Source: Acidimicrobiia bacterium (lineage in GTDB: Bacteria > Actinomycetota > Acidimicrobiia > Acidimicrobiales > MedAcidi-G1). Taken from it: DNA of 64,000 nt. This document shows positions 53,517 through 62,156 of the stretch, piece by piece. Location: assembly GCA_012959995.1 (NCBI GenBank), contig DUCC01000034.1:62001-126000 (forward strand), read 5' to 3'. Each line of letters opens with the position of its first letter. Positions within the stretch are counted from its first letter, which is position 1. The position numbers were made by a program, and so were the translations under genes. The notes under the pieces were generated by a model. That model saw only the letters and a list, made by a program, of their open reading frames with translations, made no database searches and was not told the DNA's origin.

Positions 53517-54284
53517 ATGTCTGAGCCCATGCCTCTTGTTGCTGGTCTGCCTATGTACGACTGGCCGGAGGTAGCGGCGGCTACCGACGAGCTATGGATG
53601 GCGATTTCTCAAAATCTAAGCTGCCAAGGAGTGAATGCTCCAGCATCTTTGTGGCGGCCTGAAAATCTCGAAGAACTATGGGGTTACTCGGGTCTTTTGG
53701 TGGGGCAAATGTGCGGGTTGCCTTTTGTAAAGAATTATCAAAGCCAAGTTTCGGTGCTGGGGTCGTTTGATTTTTCTCTGGGCGGACCGCCAGGGAGTTG
53801 CCACTCGGTGCTGGTATGCCATCGGGATAACTCAGCCAAAAGCTTGGCGGACTTTTCTGGGCAGCGGGCGGCAATAAACGAGGTGGGCTCGCAATCGGGG
53901 CATGCTGCTTTAATCCAAGCTGCTCAGGGGTGCTCGGTTCGGTTTTCTCAGATTAGCGAATCGGGCAGCCACCGGGACTCCATAAAAATGGTGGCCACCG
54001 GTCAGGTTGCGGCGGCGGCTATCGATGCGGTGTCCTGGTGTTTGGCTTTAGACCACGAACCGGCGGCTCAGGATCTTCAAGTTTTGCAGCGTACCGCTCC
54101 CACCCCGGGGGTTCCGTTAATCACGGCACCTCAGCAAGCTCATTTGCGGCCTCAAATCAATCAGGCCATAACCGAAGCGGTGCGGGGCCTTGACCTAGAG
54201 GTCAAAACAGCGCTTTACCTCACCGGGTTTTTGGCCCGCCCGGCCAGTGACTATGAGGTTTTTTGGAGCGGTGAGCCTGAGTGA
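53517..54284 (+). CDS. PhnD-like substrate-binding protein without signal peptide
   Basis: A 255-residue protein of the phosphate/phosphonate ABC binding-protein superfamily; LPMYDWPEVAAATDELW at the start and DFSGQRAAINEVGSQSGHAALI in the middle are typical. It lacks a signal peptide or lipobox and has no transporter genes beside it, so it is probably a cytosolic ligand-binding or orphan protein. Its last 65 bases overlap the end of the convergent MFS gene. Confidence 0.82.
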   Translation: MSEPMPLVAGLPMYDWPEVAAATDELWMAISQNLSCQGVNAPASLWRPENLEELWGYSGLLVGQMCGLPFVKNYQSQVSVLGSFDFSLGGPPGSCHSVLVCHRDNSAKSLADFSGQRAAINEVGSQSGHAALIQAAQGCSVRFSQISESGSHRDSIKMVATGQVAAAAIDAVSWCLALDHEPAAQDLQVLQRTAPTPGVPLITAPQQAHLRPQINQAITEAVRGLDLEVKTALYLTGFLARPASDYEVFWSGEPE

Positions 54285-55470
54285 TGATGACCAGAGAGAG
54301 CCCGGAGAGCACGACGTAACTCATAATCATGGGGGTCACCGAATGAGCGAGTTGGGCGTTGATGAATCCGGCGATCACGGTGGCTCCGCCCATGGTGACC
54401 AAGCCGATGATTCCCGAAGCGGTGCCGGCGAGTTCTTCCATGGGTTCTAAGGCTTGGGCCATGCCAACGGGAATCAACATGGCGATAAAGATGTTGGCCA
54501 GCATGACGCCCACAAACCAGATCCAAAAGTTTGGCGTGCCTTGGGCGGGCCAGGTGAAAAACAGAAGCACCAAGCTTATAGCCAAGGTGATGGTGAGCGA
54601 GATGAGCGCTACTCGATGGGTGCCATAACGGACTATGAAACGGGGGACAACAAAGAAGGCCCCCATTTCAATAACTCCGGAGGCGGCAAACAATAGAGGG
54701 AACCAATCGACTCGCCCGTAGATGACATCAAAAATGGGTTGCGCACTGGCGAGGTACACAAAAAAGGCACCGAAGGACAAGGTCATGGCCAGGGTGTAAA
54801 CCACGGTGACCCGGGTGGTGGCTACCTTTTTTATGGCCTCTACGGTGGGGCCAAGTTTTAGGGGTCGCTGGTTAGCGGGGTTGAGGGTTTCGCCAAATCG
54901 GTAGGACCAGAACAGCATGCCTATGGCCAGCACGGCAGATGCCCCGAAGGGCCAGCGCCATGACCCAAAATTGATGAGTCCTTCACCGATGAGCGGGGCC
55001 ACGATGGGCCCGAGTAAAAAGAAAGCCATGGTGATGGAGATAATCCGCGCCATTTGGTCGCCGTGATAGAGATCGCGGGTAATGGTGGTGCGCAACACGC
55101 TGGCTGCGGCGGCACCGAACCCCCAGATAAGGCGGCTTCCTAAAAGGAAGGTGAAGTCGGTGGCCACCATGGCAAAAAGAGCCCCCACCATGTAAAGCAT
55201 TAAACCGAAGCGCAGTATGGGGGCCCGGCCAAAACGGTCGGCAAGGGGACCGTAGAATATTTGGCCGAAAGACATGCCGATGAAGTAGGTGGTGATGATG
55301 AGCGTTACCCGGGTGTCGTTGCTGGCCATGCCAAAAGCGGGGCGTATTTCGTCAAAGGCGGGTAGCGAAGCATCGATGCCGAAGGCCATGAGAGCCCCCA
55401 TGGCTGCTAAAAAAGCAATGACTTGTGCTTCGGTGCGCTGTCGCTGAGTAGTTTGCTGAGGTGCCACCAT
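54220..55470 (-). CDS. Bcr/CflA-type MFS drug exporter
   Basis: A 416-residue transporter with 12 helices. SNDTRVTLIITTYFIGMSFGQIFYGPLADRFGRAPIL near residue 50 carries the Bcr/CflA signature and A-motif (GPLADRFGRAP). Proton-driven export of drugs or amino-acid derivatives is likely; substrate unknown. It shares 65 bases at its 3' end with the convergent PhnD-like gene, and its start lies beside a patch of different codon usage. Confidence 0.9.
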   Translation of the reverse strand: MVAPQQTTQRQRTEAQVIAFLAAMGALMAFGIDASLPAFDEIRPAFGMASNDTRVTLIITTYFIGMSFGQIFYGPLADRFGRAPILRFGLMLYMVGALFAMVATDFTFLLGSRLIWGFGAAAASVLRTTITRDLYHGDQMARIISITMAFFLLGPIVAPLIGEGLINFGSWRWPFGASAVLAIGMLFWSYRFGETLNPANQRPLKLGPTVEAIKKVATTRVTVVYTLAMTLSFGAFFVYLASAQPIFDVIYGRVDWFPLLFAASGVIEMGAFFVVPRFIVRYGTHRVALISLTITLAISLVLLFFTWPAQGTPNFWIWFVGVMLANIFIAMLIPVGMAQALEPMEELAGTASGIIGLVTMGGATVIAGFINAQLAHSVTPMIMSYVVLSGLSLVIITQAHRSKKPHSHWPGGPKTR

Positions 55471-55539
55471 TGGAGGAGCCTAGAGGGCAAACAAGGCTTT
55501 CTTAGAGCCAGACAGCAGCAGGCTGGTGGCACCGAAGAA

Positions 55540-55779
55540 ATGTGGGAGGCACCCGAGGGTACGTATGTCAGCGAGACGGTCGTCGCCCCGAAGCTCGGTT
55601 CAACGGGGGACGACGACGCCTACCTGCTGACGTTCTCGTCCGACGTCGTCAACGACGTGTCGCATTGCGAGATCTTTGACGCCACCGACCCGGCTCCCGG
55701 CCCCATAGTGAGAGTCAAACTTCCCGAACGAATCTCCAGCGGCACTCATGCCACCTGGGCCCCGGCTGATCAGCTGTAG
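55540..55779 (+). pseudogene. carotenoid oxygenase, C-terminal fragment
   Basis: About 80 residues ending at TAG 55779: VVAPKLGSTGDDDAYLLTFSSD, FDATDPAPGPIVRVKLPERISSGTHATW. This matches the end of carotenoid cleavage oxygenases, including the last iron-binding histidine in the GTHATW region, and lacks the other three. No start or upstream part is present; the sequence before it belongs to the MFS gene's upstream region. Codon use (GAC, GTC, CTG, TCG) is unlike the neighbours. A remnant, probably of transferred DNA. Confidence 0.8.
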
Positions 55780-55780
55780 C

Positions 55781-56413
55781 TCAATCGTCGAGGCTGACGA
55801 TGCAGTCGCGGTCGGCTGTCCAGATGGCGAGCGCGACCAATGGCTCAGCGCGAGTCTGCATTGCGTGTGACGTCCAAGGACTGTGGACCATCCAGGAGTC
55901 GGGTGGCATGAGTTCAAAGGGCCCGTCCCCCTTCTTCCACTCGGCGTTCCCGGCGACAGCACAGTAAAGCTCAGGCGCCAAATGCGAGTGCGGGGGATAC
56001 AAAATCCGGGGCGCTTGGACGGTGATAAAAATGCTTGCTTCGGTGCCCACAGTGAGCGAGGCGTCGCGTGTCGGGTCTCCGGCAAGCACCGTGGCGAAGT
56101 AGCCGGCTCGGAACTCGGCCTGGTCGGGTCGATCCGCGTACGGGTCGATCCACCGCAGCGTCGGTGCTGCGTCACGCAAGGCGAGCAGCATTGACTGGAG
56201 GTGGTGGATCTCAGGTAGTTCGACGGCATCGAGGAGCTCAGAAACCAGCGGCGGGCAAACGGGTTCACCACTCAGAAGAGGGCCGCGGTTGGCAAGTGAT
56301 GCTGTAGCGAGACCGATGTCGGGCAGGTCCAGTGTCGGGTCCATCTCGGCCGCGCCGATGAGAGCAGCAGTTGCAGCGAGAAGATGTTTCTGGGATTCCT
56401 GTGCGTTCGTCAT
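55781..56413 (-). CDS. DMSP-lyase-like cupin protein
   Basis: A 210-residue protein whose C-terminal cupin matches the dimethylsulfoniopropionate lyase family (DddQ/DddL-like). Metal ligands would be His142, His144, Glu148 and His177 in PPHSHLAPELY and WMVHSPWTSHAM, with Tyr150 as a candidate catalytic residue; PLVALAIWTADRD follows, also typical. Such enzymes cut DMSP into dimethyl sulfide and acrylate. The N-terminal helical half also fits. ATG 56413 is chosen over TTG 56422. It ends one base from the carotenoid oxygenase fragment and shares its unusual codon use. No acrylate-handling or DMSP transporter genes lie beside it, so related cupin activity remains possible. Confidence 0.8.
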   Translation of the reverse strand: MTNAQESQKHLLAATAALIGAAEMDPTLDLPDIGLATASLANRGPLLSGEPVCPPLVSELLDAVELPEIHHLQSMLLALRDAAPTLRWIDPYADRPDQAEFRAGYFATVLAGDPTRDASLTVGTEASIFITVQAPRILYPPHSHLAPELYCAVAGNAEWKKGDGPFELMPPDSWMVHSPWTSHAMQTRAEPLVALAIWTADRDCIVSLDD

Positions 56414-56947
56414 TGAGGACAACCTATCCGGCGCTTTCAGTCAGTGACCACGTCGTAGTGGCGGGACCTACCGCGAGCGGTGTGGCTCACATGAAAGCGT
56501 TCGAGAGCATCGACTTGATCGCTCAGCCCGGCAGGGCTCAGACCGCTCTCCGCCGGATCGCGCACACCGTGCAGGTAGTCCTTGGGCGCCACATGATCGA
56601 CGAACCGAGGACATAGCCAATCAACTCTTGCAGTTCGTCGGGGAGCGATCAGCGCAACTAGTGGCCGCCACTGCGCAGTACTCAACTTTGTAAAGTAGTA
56701 CCGAGGGGCTGCAATTGCTGGGCGAAGCGTAGACACCCGGTGACTTCGCTTTGGGCCAACGAACGATAGGCAAATCGTTGACGGCGGCGACCACCAAGCC
56801 CACAATTTTCTTCAATTCGGTGGTGGCTCTTTGCGAGTTCTTCATGTAGTAAATATTGCTCGGGGGGTGTGACAGTCTCGAAAGAGCCCACCCTTTACTG
56901 AAAAACCGGTGAATGGTAGAGTGTGCAAAAACTGAGGAGGAAAATCT
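56414..56947. other. 534-base region without a recognised gene
   Basis: The first 270 bases keep the GC-rich composition of the DMSP-lyase patch and contain short open frames on both strands (for example minus 56437-56640 and plus ending at TAA 56697) that I cannot assign. After about 56700 the composition returns to normal. The last 15 bases hold the lemA ribosome site GAGGAGG. It looks like leftover transferred DNA. Confidence 0.5.
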
Positions 56948-57496
56948 ATGACGCTGCTTATTATTTTGACGATGCTGGTGCTGTTGGCCCTTTTTGTGGC
57001 TGCCCAATACAACGGTTTGGTACGCATGCGCAATGGCGCTGACAATTCGTGGGCGCATATTGACGTACAACTCAACCGGCGTAACGATTTGATCCCTAAT
57101 TTGGTGGAAACGGTAAAGGGTTATGCCGCCCACGAACAAGAAACTCTTAATGCGGTGGTGCAGGCTCGCAATGCTGCGGTAGCCGCTGACGGGGTAGCAG
57201 CCCAGGCAGAAACGGATAATTTGTTGACCGGTGCGTTGCGTCAAGTGTTTGCTTTAGCCGAGGCCTACCCCGACCTAAAAGCCAACGAGAATTTTGCCAA
57301 GTTACAAGAAGATCTGACAGAAACCGAAAGCCTGATTGCTTATTCGCGTCAACACTACAACGACACCGTGTTGCGTCTGAATAACAAAGTGCAAACGGTG
57401 CCGTCAAACATTATTGCTTCACTGTTTGGTTTTACCGAACGGGAGTATTTCGAAGCGGGCGGCGAGGCCCGCGGCCCGGTCAGCGTAGAGTTCTAA
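56948..57496 (+). CDS. lemA: LemA family protein
   Basis: A 182-residue protein with one N-terminal membrane helix (LLIILTMLVLLALFVAAQYNGLV) and a helical body; the conserved NSWAHIDVQLNRRNDLIPNLVETVKGYAAHEQETL (about 33-67) and the C-terminal SLFGFTEREYFEA identify the family. GAGGAGG lies 7 bases before the ATG. Its molecular role is unknown in bacteria; it often sits with a DUF2207 or TPM-domain gene, as here. Confidence 0.95.
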   Translation: MTLLIILTMLVLLALFVAAQYNGLVRMRNGADNSWAHIDVQLNRRNDLIPNLVETVKGYAAHEQETLNAVVQARNAAVAADGVAAQAETDNLLTGALRQVFALAEAYPDLKANENFAKLQEDLTETESLIAYSRQHYNDTVLRLNNKVQTVPSNIIASLFGFTEREYFEAGGEARGPVSVEF

Positions 57497-57564
57497 TTTC
57501 CGTCAATGTTTAAACTTTGGCCATTAAGGCACGACGCAGAGGTTGGTTGCTGGCGGGGTGCGGA

Positions 57565-57693
57565 GTGAGCTTGTTTCGTCGCTTCTTAACTGAGCCGGAA
57601 ATCAAATATGTGGAAGAGGCTGCTGGTCAGCGGCGTTTACGAGAGGGCGTGGCTTGGGCAGTGACTCTCGGCGGTGGCGGCGGTGATTGGTAA
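57565..57693 (+). CDS. 42-residue glycine-tailed small protein
   Basis: A GTG frame starting MSLFRRFLTEPEIKYVEEAA and ending GGGGGDW. Its TAA stop shares one base with the ATG of the DUF2207 gene (TAATG), the same coupling seen in real gene pairs of this window, and GGTGCGGAG precedes the start. The Gly-rich end followed by Trp recalls the end of the next protein, so both may be handled alike. Too short for family recognition. Confidence 0.6.
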   Translation: MSLFRRFLTEPEIKYVEEAAGQRRLREGVAWAVTLGGGGGDW

Positions 57694-59483
57694 TGAAAAA
57701 GGCTCGCCATCGTTTTCGCGGTATTCATATTTTTCTTTTTAGTTTTGTGTTGGCCATTCTTTTCGGGGTGCTTGGTTTTATTTCTGTAGTGGTAACTAAC
57801 TCAGAACAATTAGATAATCATTGGGTGGTGGCCGAGTTTGAAAGTACTGATCGCGCCGTGGTTACCGAGGTGATCGATTACCAGTCAGGAGCAGCCGGAA
57901 GGCACGGCATTTACCGCGATATTCCGGGGTTGACACCGGAGGCATTACTTTCTGTGACTTCGCCGTCGGCTTCTTCTCACGTGGCCATGGTGCAGGTAGG
58001 TACGTTAGATAAGGACTACGAGCCAGGGGATGAACTTCGGGTGCGTATTGGTAATCCCGACGAAACTATTTCGGGGGCCCACCGGTACACCTTGGAATAC
58101 GCATTGGATTCGCTGATAATCGATCAAGAAATGGCGTGGGATGCAGTGGGTTACTACTGGGAAATGCCCATTGAGTCGGCTGAGGTTCATATGGTGGCGC
58201 CCTTTGAGTTGTTGGCCCCTACCTGCCATTTTGGGAGCGCTGGTTCTGCTACCGAATGTTCGGTTGAGGTGGTGGCACCGGGGTATTTACGGGCCGCGGT
58301 GGTGAACCTTCCTGAGCAGACAGGTCTTACTTTGCGAGCGCAAATAGGCGACGACTTGCCGGGTGAGTTGGTTTTGCCGGTGCCTCCGGCGCTACCGCCA
58401 CAGGGTCTTCAAATTAGTTTTCGGTGGTGGCTAAATATATTTTTTGGGTCCATGTTTGCTCTGTGGGTTGGGGGCATGCTGGCGCTCTTTGTTTTGCGTC
58501 GTTTGGGGAGCGAACAGGTGAGAGAAGGTGGGGCTACTACGGCAGCTTTTGGTGGAGGAGCACCCGGCGAACGGGTTCGCAAAGTAACGGTTGATGAGTT
58601 GATGGAGATGGCTGCGCTGAGTTTTGCTCCGCCGAGCGAACTCACTGCGGCCCAAGGTGGGGTGTTGTATTTTGAAAAAGTTGAGCATAAGCAAAAGGTG
58701 GCTTGGCTGTTGGAGGAGGTATTGGCGGGCAACATTGAGGCTTATGAAGACCCTGAGCGTTCTGCTTGGGTGCTTAAAAACACCTCCGACGGAAACAGTT
58801 CCCCCCTTTTAGGCGCTTTGTTTGCTGATGGTGAAGAAATAGTGTTGTCGGGTTTTGATAGAAAATTTGCCAAGTTTTGGGGTGGCCGTTCTTCGTCGGG
58901 TTTAGAGAACTACTTGCAAGAGTGGCGAACATCGAGTGGTTTATGGGTTGAAAAGTCCAGCACTCGGGTGCCGTGGGTAAGAGCAGTGGGCATCTTGTTA
59001 TTGGTTTTCGGGGTTTTCGCACCTTTGCCGTTGGCGGCAATATTTTTGTCGTCGCCGCTTCCCGGTTTTTTCGCCTCTTTTGCCTTCTTTTCTGGTTTTG
59101 GCTTTGGGTGTGCTTTAGGGGCGGGCGAACTACATACACGGAGCCCTCGAGGAACCGGCCTTTGGTTACAGGTTGAAGGGTTTCGCCGCTTTTTGGCTGA
59201 GTCAGAAGCAGAGCATGTGCAGCGGGCAGCTGAACAAGGTCGGTTGCGTGAGTACACGGCTTGGGCGGCTGCCTTGGGCGAGTATGAGCATTGGAGCGAG
59301 CAGTTGGCTGCTGCCGCGTTTAATGATGTGGTGGGGGCGGGTGATTTAGCGTTTGCGGGGGTGGCTCATAGTTTGGATTCAGCCACCAGTACGAGTTCCA
59401 CCAGCCCCAGCGGTGGAGGCGGCGGCGGTGGCGGTGGTGGTGGCGGTGGCGGCGGCGGTGGCGGAGGCGGCGGCGGATGGTAA
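57693..59483 (+). CDS. DUF2207 membrane protein with poly-glycine tail
   Basis: A 596-residue membrane protein. After an N-terminal helix (IFLFSFVLAILFGVLGFISVVV) comes an outer beta domain to about residue 240 with the family sequence GRHGIYRDIPGL, then a helix at about 245-270, a cytoplasmic part, two more helices near 430-480, and a C-terminal tail of about 25 glycines ending in Trp. The glycine tail with a terminal residue cluster is common in this family. ATG 57693 is preferred over the TTG six bases upstream since it couples to the small gene before it. Partner of LemA by context; function unknown. Confidence 0.88.
   Translation: MKKARHRFRGIHIFLFSFVLAILFGVLGFISVVVTNSEQLDNHWVVAEFESTDRAVVTEVIDYQSGAAGRHGIYRDIPGLTPEALLSVTSPSASSHVAMVQVGTLDKDYEPGDELRVRIGNPDETISGAHRYTLEYALDSLIIDQEMAWDAVGYYWEMPIESAEVHMVAPFELLAPTCHFGSAGSATECSVEVVAPGYLRAAVVNLPEQTGLTLRAQIGDDLPGELVLPVPPALPPQGLQISFRWWLNIFFGSMFALWVGGMLALFVLRRLGSEQVREGGATTAAFGGGAPGERVRKVTVDELMEMAALSFAPPSELTAAQGGVLYFEKVEHKQKVAWLLEEVLAGNIEAYEDPERSAWVLKNTSDGNSSPLLGALFADGEEIVLSGFDRKFAKFWGGRSSSGLENYLQEWRTSSGLWVEKSSTRVPWVRAVGILLLVFGVFAPLPLAAIFLSSPLPGFFASFAFFSGFGFGCALGAGELHTRSPRGTGLWLQVEGFRRFLAESEAEHVQRAAEQGRLREYTAWAAALGEYEHWSEQLAAAAFNDVVGAGDLAFAGVAHSLDSATSTSSTSPSGGGGGGGGGGGGGGGGGGGGGGW
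59414..59479 (+). repeat. GGC/GGT microsatellite coding for the glycine tail
   Basis: About 22 nearly uninterrupted GGN codons (GGC, GGT, GGA) at the 3' end of the DUF2207 gene. Such tracts vary in length between strains by slippage. Confidence 0.9.
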
Positions 59484-59530
59484 CTCGGTCTAGGCTTCAA
59501 AAGTAATCGTTCACCAAGGGAGTAATTTTT

Positions 59531-60085
59531 ATGGTTCGTCATCTCACCACCGAAGAACTTGAAGCGGGCCTCGTTGAGGCGCTGGGTTCGCCAAAAGACG
59601 CCGGCACCCTTGACCTCATTGTGCGCCGCCCTGAAATTGATGCCCGTGAGGTGTTAGAGGCCGCAGAGTTGTCTTTAGAAGAAGGCATGGTGGGCGACAA
59701 TTGGAGCCGTAAACCCTCCTCGAGCACCTCTGATAATTCACCGGACCCCGAGGCGCAGTTGACCTTAATGAATACCCGGGTGTTGCGTTTGGTGGCTGCT
59801 GGCGATGAAAGCCACATGCCTATGGCGGGCGATCAAATGGTGGTAGATATTGATTTATCAACGGCCAATTTGCCCACCGGCACCCGACTGCAAATCGGCA
59901 CAGCGGTTATTGAGGTGACGGCTAAACCGCATACCGGGTGCGCCAAATTTGTAGAGCGTTTTGGTGGGGAAGCCATGCGGTTTGTGAACTCTTCTGCGGG
60001 CCGAGAGATTTGCCTGCGGGGCATTAATGCCAAGGTTGTGCAACCCGGCACCATTACTAAGGGTGACACCATTTGCCGAGTATGA
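59531..60085 (+). CDS. MOSC domain protein
   Basis: A 184-residue protein of the MOSC family, which carries sulfur bound to a cysteine for molybdenum cofactor and related chemistry. The conserved cysteine is in KPHTGCAKF near residue 138, followed by GGEAMRFVNSSAGREICLRGINAKV. The N-terminal third (about 60 residues) is outside the domain. No molybdenum enzyme is encoded nearby. It overlaps the EamA gene by four bases. Confidence 0.88.
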   Translation: MVRHLTTEELEAGLVEALGSPKDAGTLDLIVRRPEIDAREVLEAAELSLEEGMVGDNWSRKPSSSTSDNSPDPEAQLTLMNTRVLRLVAAGDESHMPMAGDQMVVDIDLSTANLPTGTRLQIGTAVIEVTAKPHTGCAKFVERFGGEAMRFVNSSAGREICLRGINAKVVQPGTITKGDTICRV

Positions 60086-60954
60086 GAGTTTCGCCAGCGG
60101 CACAGATTGCTGCGGCGATGGTTCTTACGGGGTCTACGGGTACTGCGCAGGCTTTAGGGCCTGATGGCTCTTCTCCGCTGTCGGTGGGGTTTCTTCGCAT
60201 GGCACTGGGTGGCCCGGTGCTTTTGTTGGTGGCTATGGTGGTGACGAAAAAGAGGCCGACTTTTTTTGGTTGGCCTCTGGTGGTGGCCGGGGTGGCTACG
60301 GCCGCTTACCAACCGCTCTTTTTTGCTGGAGCAGAGCAGACGGGGGTGGCGGTAGGGACGGTAGTGACCATGGGTAGTGCCCCAATTTTTGCTGGCTTAT
60401 TGGGGTGGCTGGTTTACGCGGAAAAGCTTGGTTTTCGCTGGGTGCTTACCACCGCGGTGGCGCTTTTTGGTGGGGTGTTGTTGGTGGGTGGCAACGGGTT
60501 TTCGGCGATGGATTATGGCGGGGTGGCTGCGGCGGCCGGCGCTGGGTTGTCTTACGCAGTATTTATTGTGGCTACTCGGCGATTGTTTCAAGATCATGCA
60601 CCTTTGTTGGTGGTGGGTGCGGCACTTTCTTTATCAGCGGTTTTGTTGTTGCCGATAGGTTTGATGGCAGATTTTTCATGGGTCGCTTCGCCAACGGGGC
60701 TTAGCGTGGTGCTTTATTTGGGTTTGGTGGCCACGGCGTTGGCTTTTGCTATCTATGCCTATGGGGCGGAGCGCCTGTTGGTGGCTGACACGGCGGTCAT
60801 GAGTTTGGTGGAGCCGATGGTGGCTTTTCTACTGGGGGTACTTTTACTTCATGAGGCCCTTACCTTTCGAGGGGCAGTGGGTGCGGTGGTTTTGGCGGGG
60901 GCTCTGTTGGCTCTGGCCGCCCAAGCAGGCCAGCGCTCCGGTATTGAGGTTTAG
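60082..60954 (+). CDS. EamA/DMT-family transporter
   Basis: A 290-residue drug/metabolite transporter with ten helices arranged as two EamA repeats (about 5-130 and 140-285; the repeat ends TMGSAPIFAGLLGWLVYAEKL and SLVEPMVAFLLGVLLLHEAL match each other). Substrate unknown, often an amino acid or other small metabolite. The ATG at 60082 overlaps the MOSC stop in ATGA. Confidence 0.92.
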   Translation: MRVSPAAQIAAAMVLTGSTGTAQALGPDGSSPLSVGFLRMALGGPVLLLVAMVVTKKRPTFFGWPLVVAGVATAAYQPLFFAGAEQTGVAVGTVVTMGSAPIFAGLLGWLVYAEKLGFRWVLTTAVALFGGVLLVGGNGFSAMDYGGVAAAAGAGLSYAVFIVATRRLFQDHAPLLVVGAALSLSAVLLLPIGLMADFSWVASPTGLSVVLYLGLVATALAFAIYAYGAERLLVADTAVMSLVEPMVAFLLGVLLLHEALTFRGAVGAVVLAGALLALAAQAGQRSGIEV

Positions 60955-60968
60955 CGGAGCGGTAACAT

Positions 60969-62156
60969 ATGGTTGTTTTCATGGATTTTGATTTACCACC
61001 AACCAATGATTCACGCCGGCTCGCCGTACAGCAGTGGCTGGCCGAGCACCCGCAACCAACGGCCGCCCAGTTGGTGGACGCCGGCTATGTGGTGCCGCAT
61101 TGGCCAGAGCCTTGGGGGCTAAACGCCGACCCCTTGCATCAGATCATTATTGATGACGAGTTAGTAAAAGCAAGGGTGCATCGCCCCGCTAACCAGATAG
61201 GTATTGGCTGGGCTGGGCCGACCTTGCTTACGGCGGGTACCGAGGAGCAAAAGAATCGTTATTTGCGTCCTTTGTTGACAGGCCAAGAAATCTGGTGTCA
61301 AATGTTTTCTGAGCCGGATGCGGGGTCAGATTTGGCCAACGTGGCGACTCGAGCGGTGCGTGATGGTGACGAATATGTGGTGAATGGGTCAAAGATTTGG
61401 ACAAGCGCCGGGCATCTTTCTCAGTTTGGGATTCTGATTGCCCGCACGAACCCTGAGGTGCCCAAACATGAGGGTATTTCTTATTTTATTTGCCCCACTG
61501 ATTTGCCGGGGTTGACCATGACGCCGATTGTGGATGCCACAGGGAGTCATTTGTTTAATCAAGTATTTTTTGATGATGTGCGTTTGCCGGCGTCTCTGCG
61601 GGTGGGCGCCGAGGGCGAGGGTTGGCGTTTGGCCAAGGTGACGTTGGCTAATGAGCGGGTGCGTTTGTCGGCGGCTGGGTCGTTGTGGGGGCGGGGCCCT
61701 TCAGCGGAGGATCTTCTCAATGTGGTGCGCAGTAACGGGGGGTGCGCTGATCCGGTTATGCGTCAAGAGTTGGCGGGGTTGAAATGCGAAGCCGAGGTGT
61801 TGCGTTTGAATCGCTTGCGTACCTTGACCGCTCAGTTGGCGGGGCGCACTCCGGGCCCGGAGGCGTCGGTGCAAAAAGCAATGTCTGATGATCATGGGCA
61901 AAGGGTGATGGCCTTGGCTAAGGCTTGTGCTGGTACGGACGGCATGTTGGCGGGGTCGGGCCCGGGGGGTCAATCGTTTGATTGGCATTTTGGTTTTTTG
62001 TTTTCTCCGGCTTTGACCATTGGCGGCGGCACGTTTGCTATTCAACGCAACATTGTGGCCGAGAAAGTATTAGGGCTGCCGCGTGACCACAATGTTGAGG
62101 ATGGTTTATCGTGGCGAGAAACCCATTTAGGAAAGGCAGGCCGCAATGCATTTTAG
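60969..62156 (+). CDS. acyl-CoA dehydrogenase family protein
   Basis: A 395-residue flavoenzyme, a relative of the one at 16493. EIWCQMFSEPDAGSDLANVATRAV, GSKIWTSAGHLSQFGILIARTNP and the C-terminal GGGTFAIQRNIVAEKVLGLPRD are family marks. ATG 60969 or 60981 could be the start. It overlaps the next gene by 11 bases, so the two are likely expressed together. Substrate unknown. Confidence 0.9.
   Translation: MVVFMDFDLPPTNDSRRLAVQQWLAEHPQPTAAQLVDAGYVVPHWPEPWGLNADPLHQIIIDDELVKARVHRPANQIGIGWAGPTLLTAGTEEQKNRYLRPLLTGQEIWCQMFSEPDAGSDLANVATRAVRDGDEYVVNGSKIWTSAGHLSQFGILIARTNPEVPKHEGISYFICPTDLPGLTMTPIVDATGSHLFNQVFFDDVRLPASLRVGAEGEGWRLAKVTLANERVRLSAAGSLWGRGPSAEDLLNVVRSNGGCADPVMRQELAGLKCEAEVLRLNRLRTLTAQLAGRTPGPEASVQKAMSDDHGQRVMALAKACAGTDGMLAGSGPGGQSFDWHFGFLFSPALTIGGGTFAIQRNIVAEKVLGLPRDHNVEDGLSWRETHLGKAGRNAF

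Noticed and set aside
55600-56271. 223-residue open frame on the minus strand
   Set aside because: It is another frame over the carotenoid oxygenase fragment and the DMSP-lyase gene; low-complexity Arg/Pro/Ser composition and no family features. GC-rich DNA keeps such frames open.
56437-56805. 122-residue minus-strand frame before lemA
   Set aside because: It crosses the composition change near 56700, so the two halves cannot have one origin; no family recognised. Kept only as a remark on the region.
59414-59479. Glycine-codon repeat as a CRISPR or tandem DNA element
   Set aside because: It is a simple GGN run inside a coding frame and has no spacer structure.
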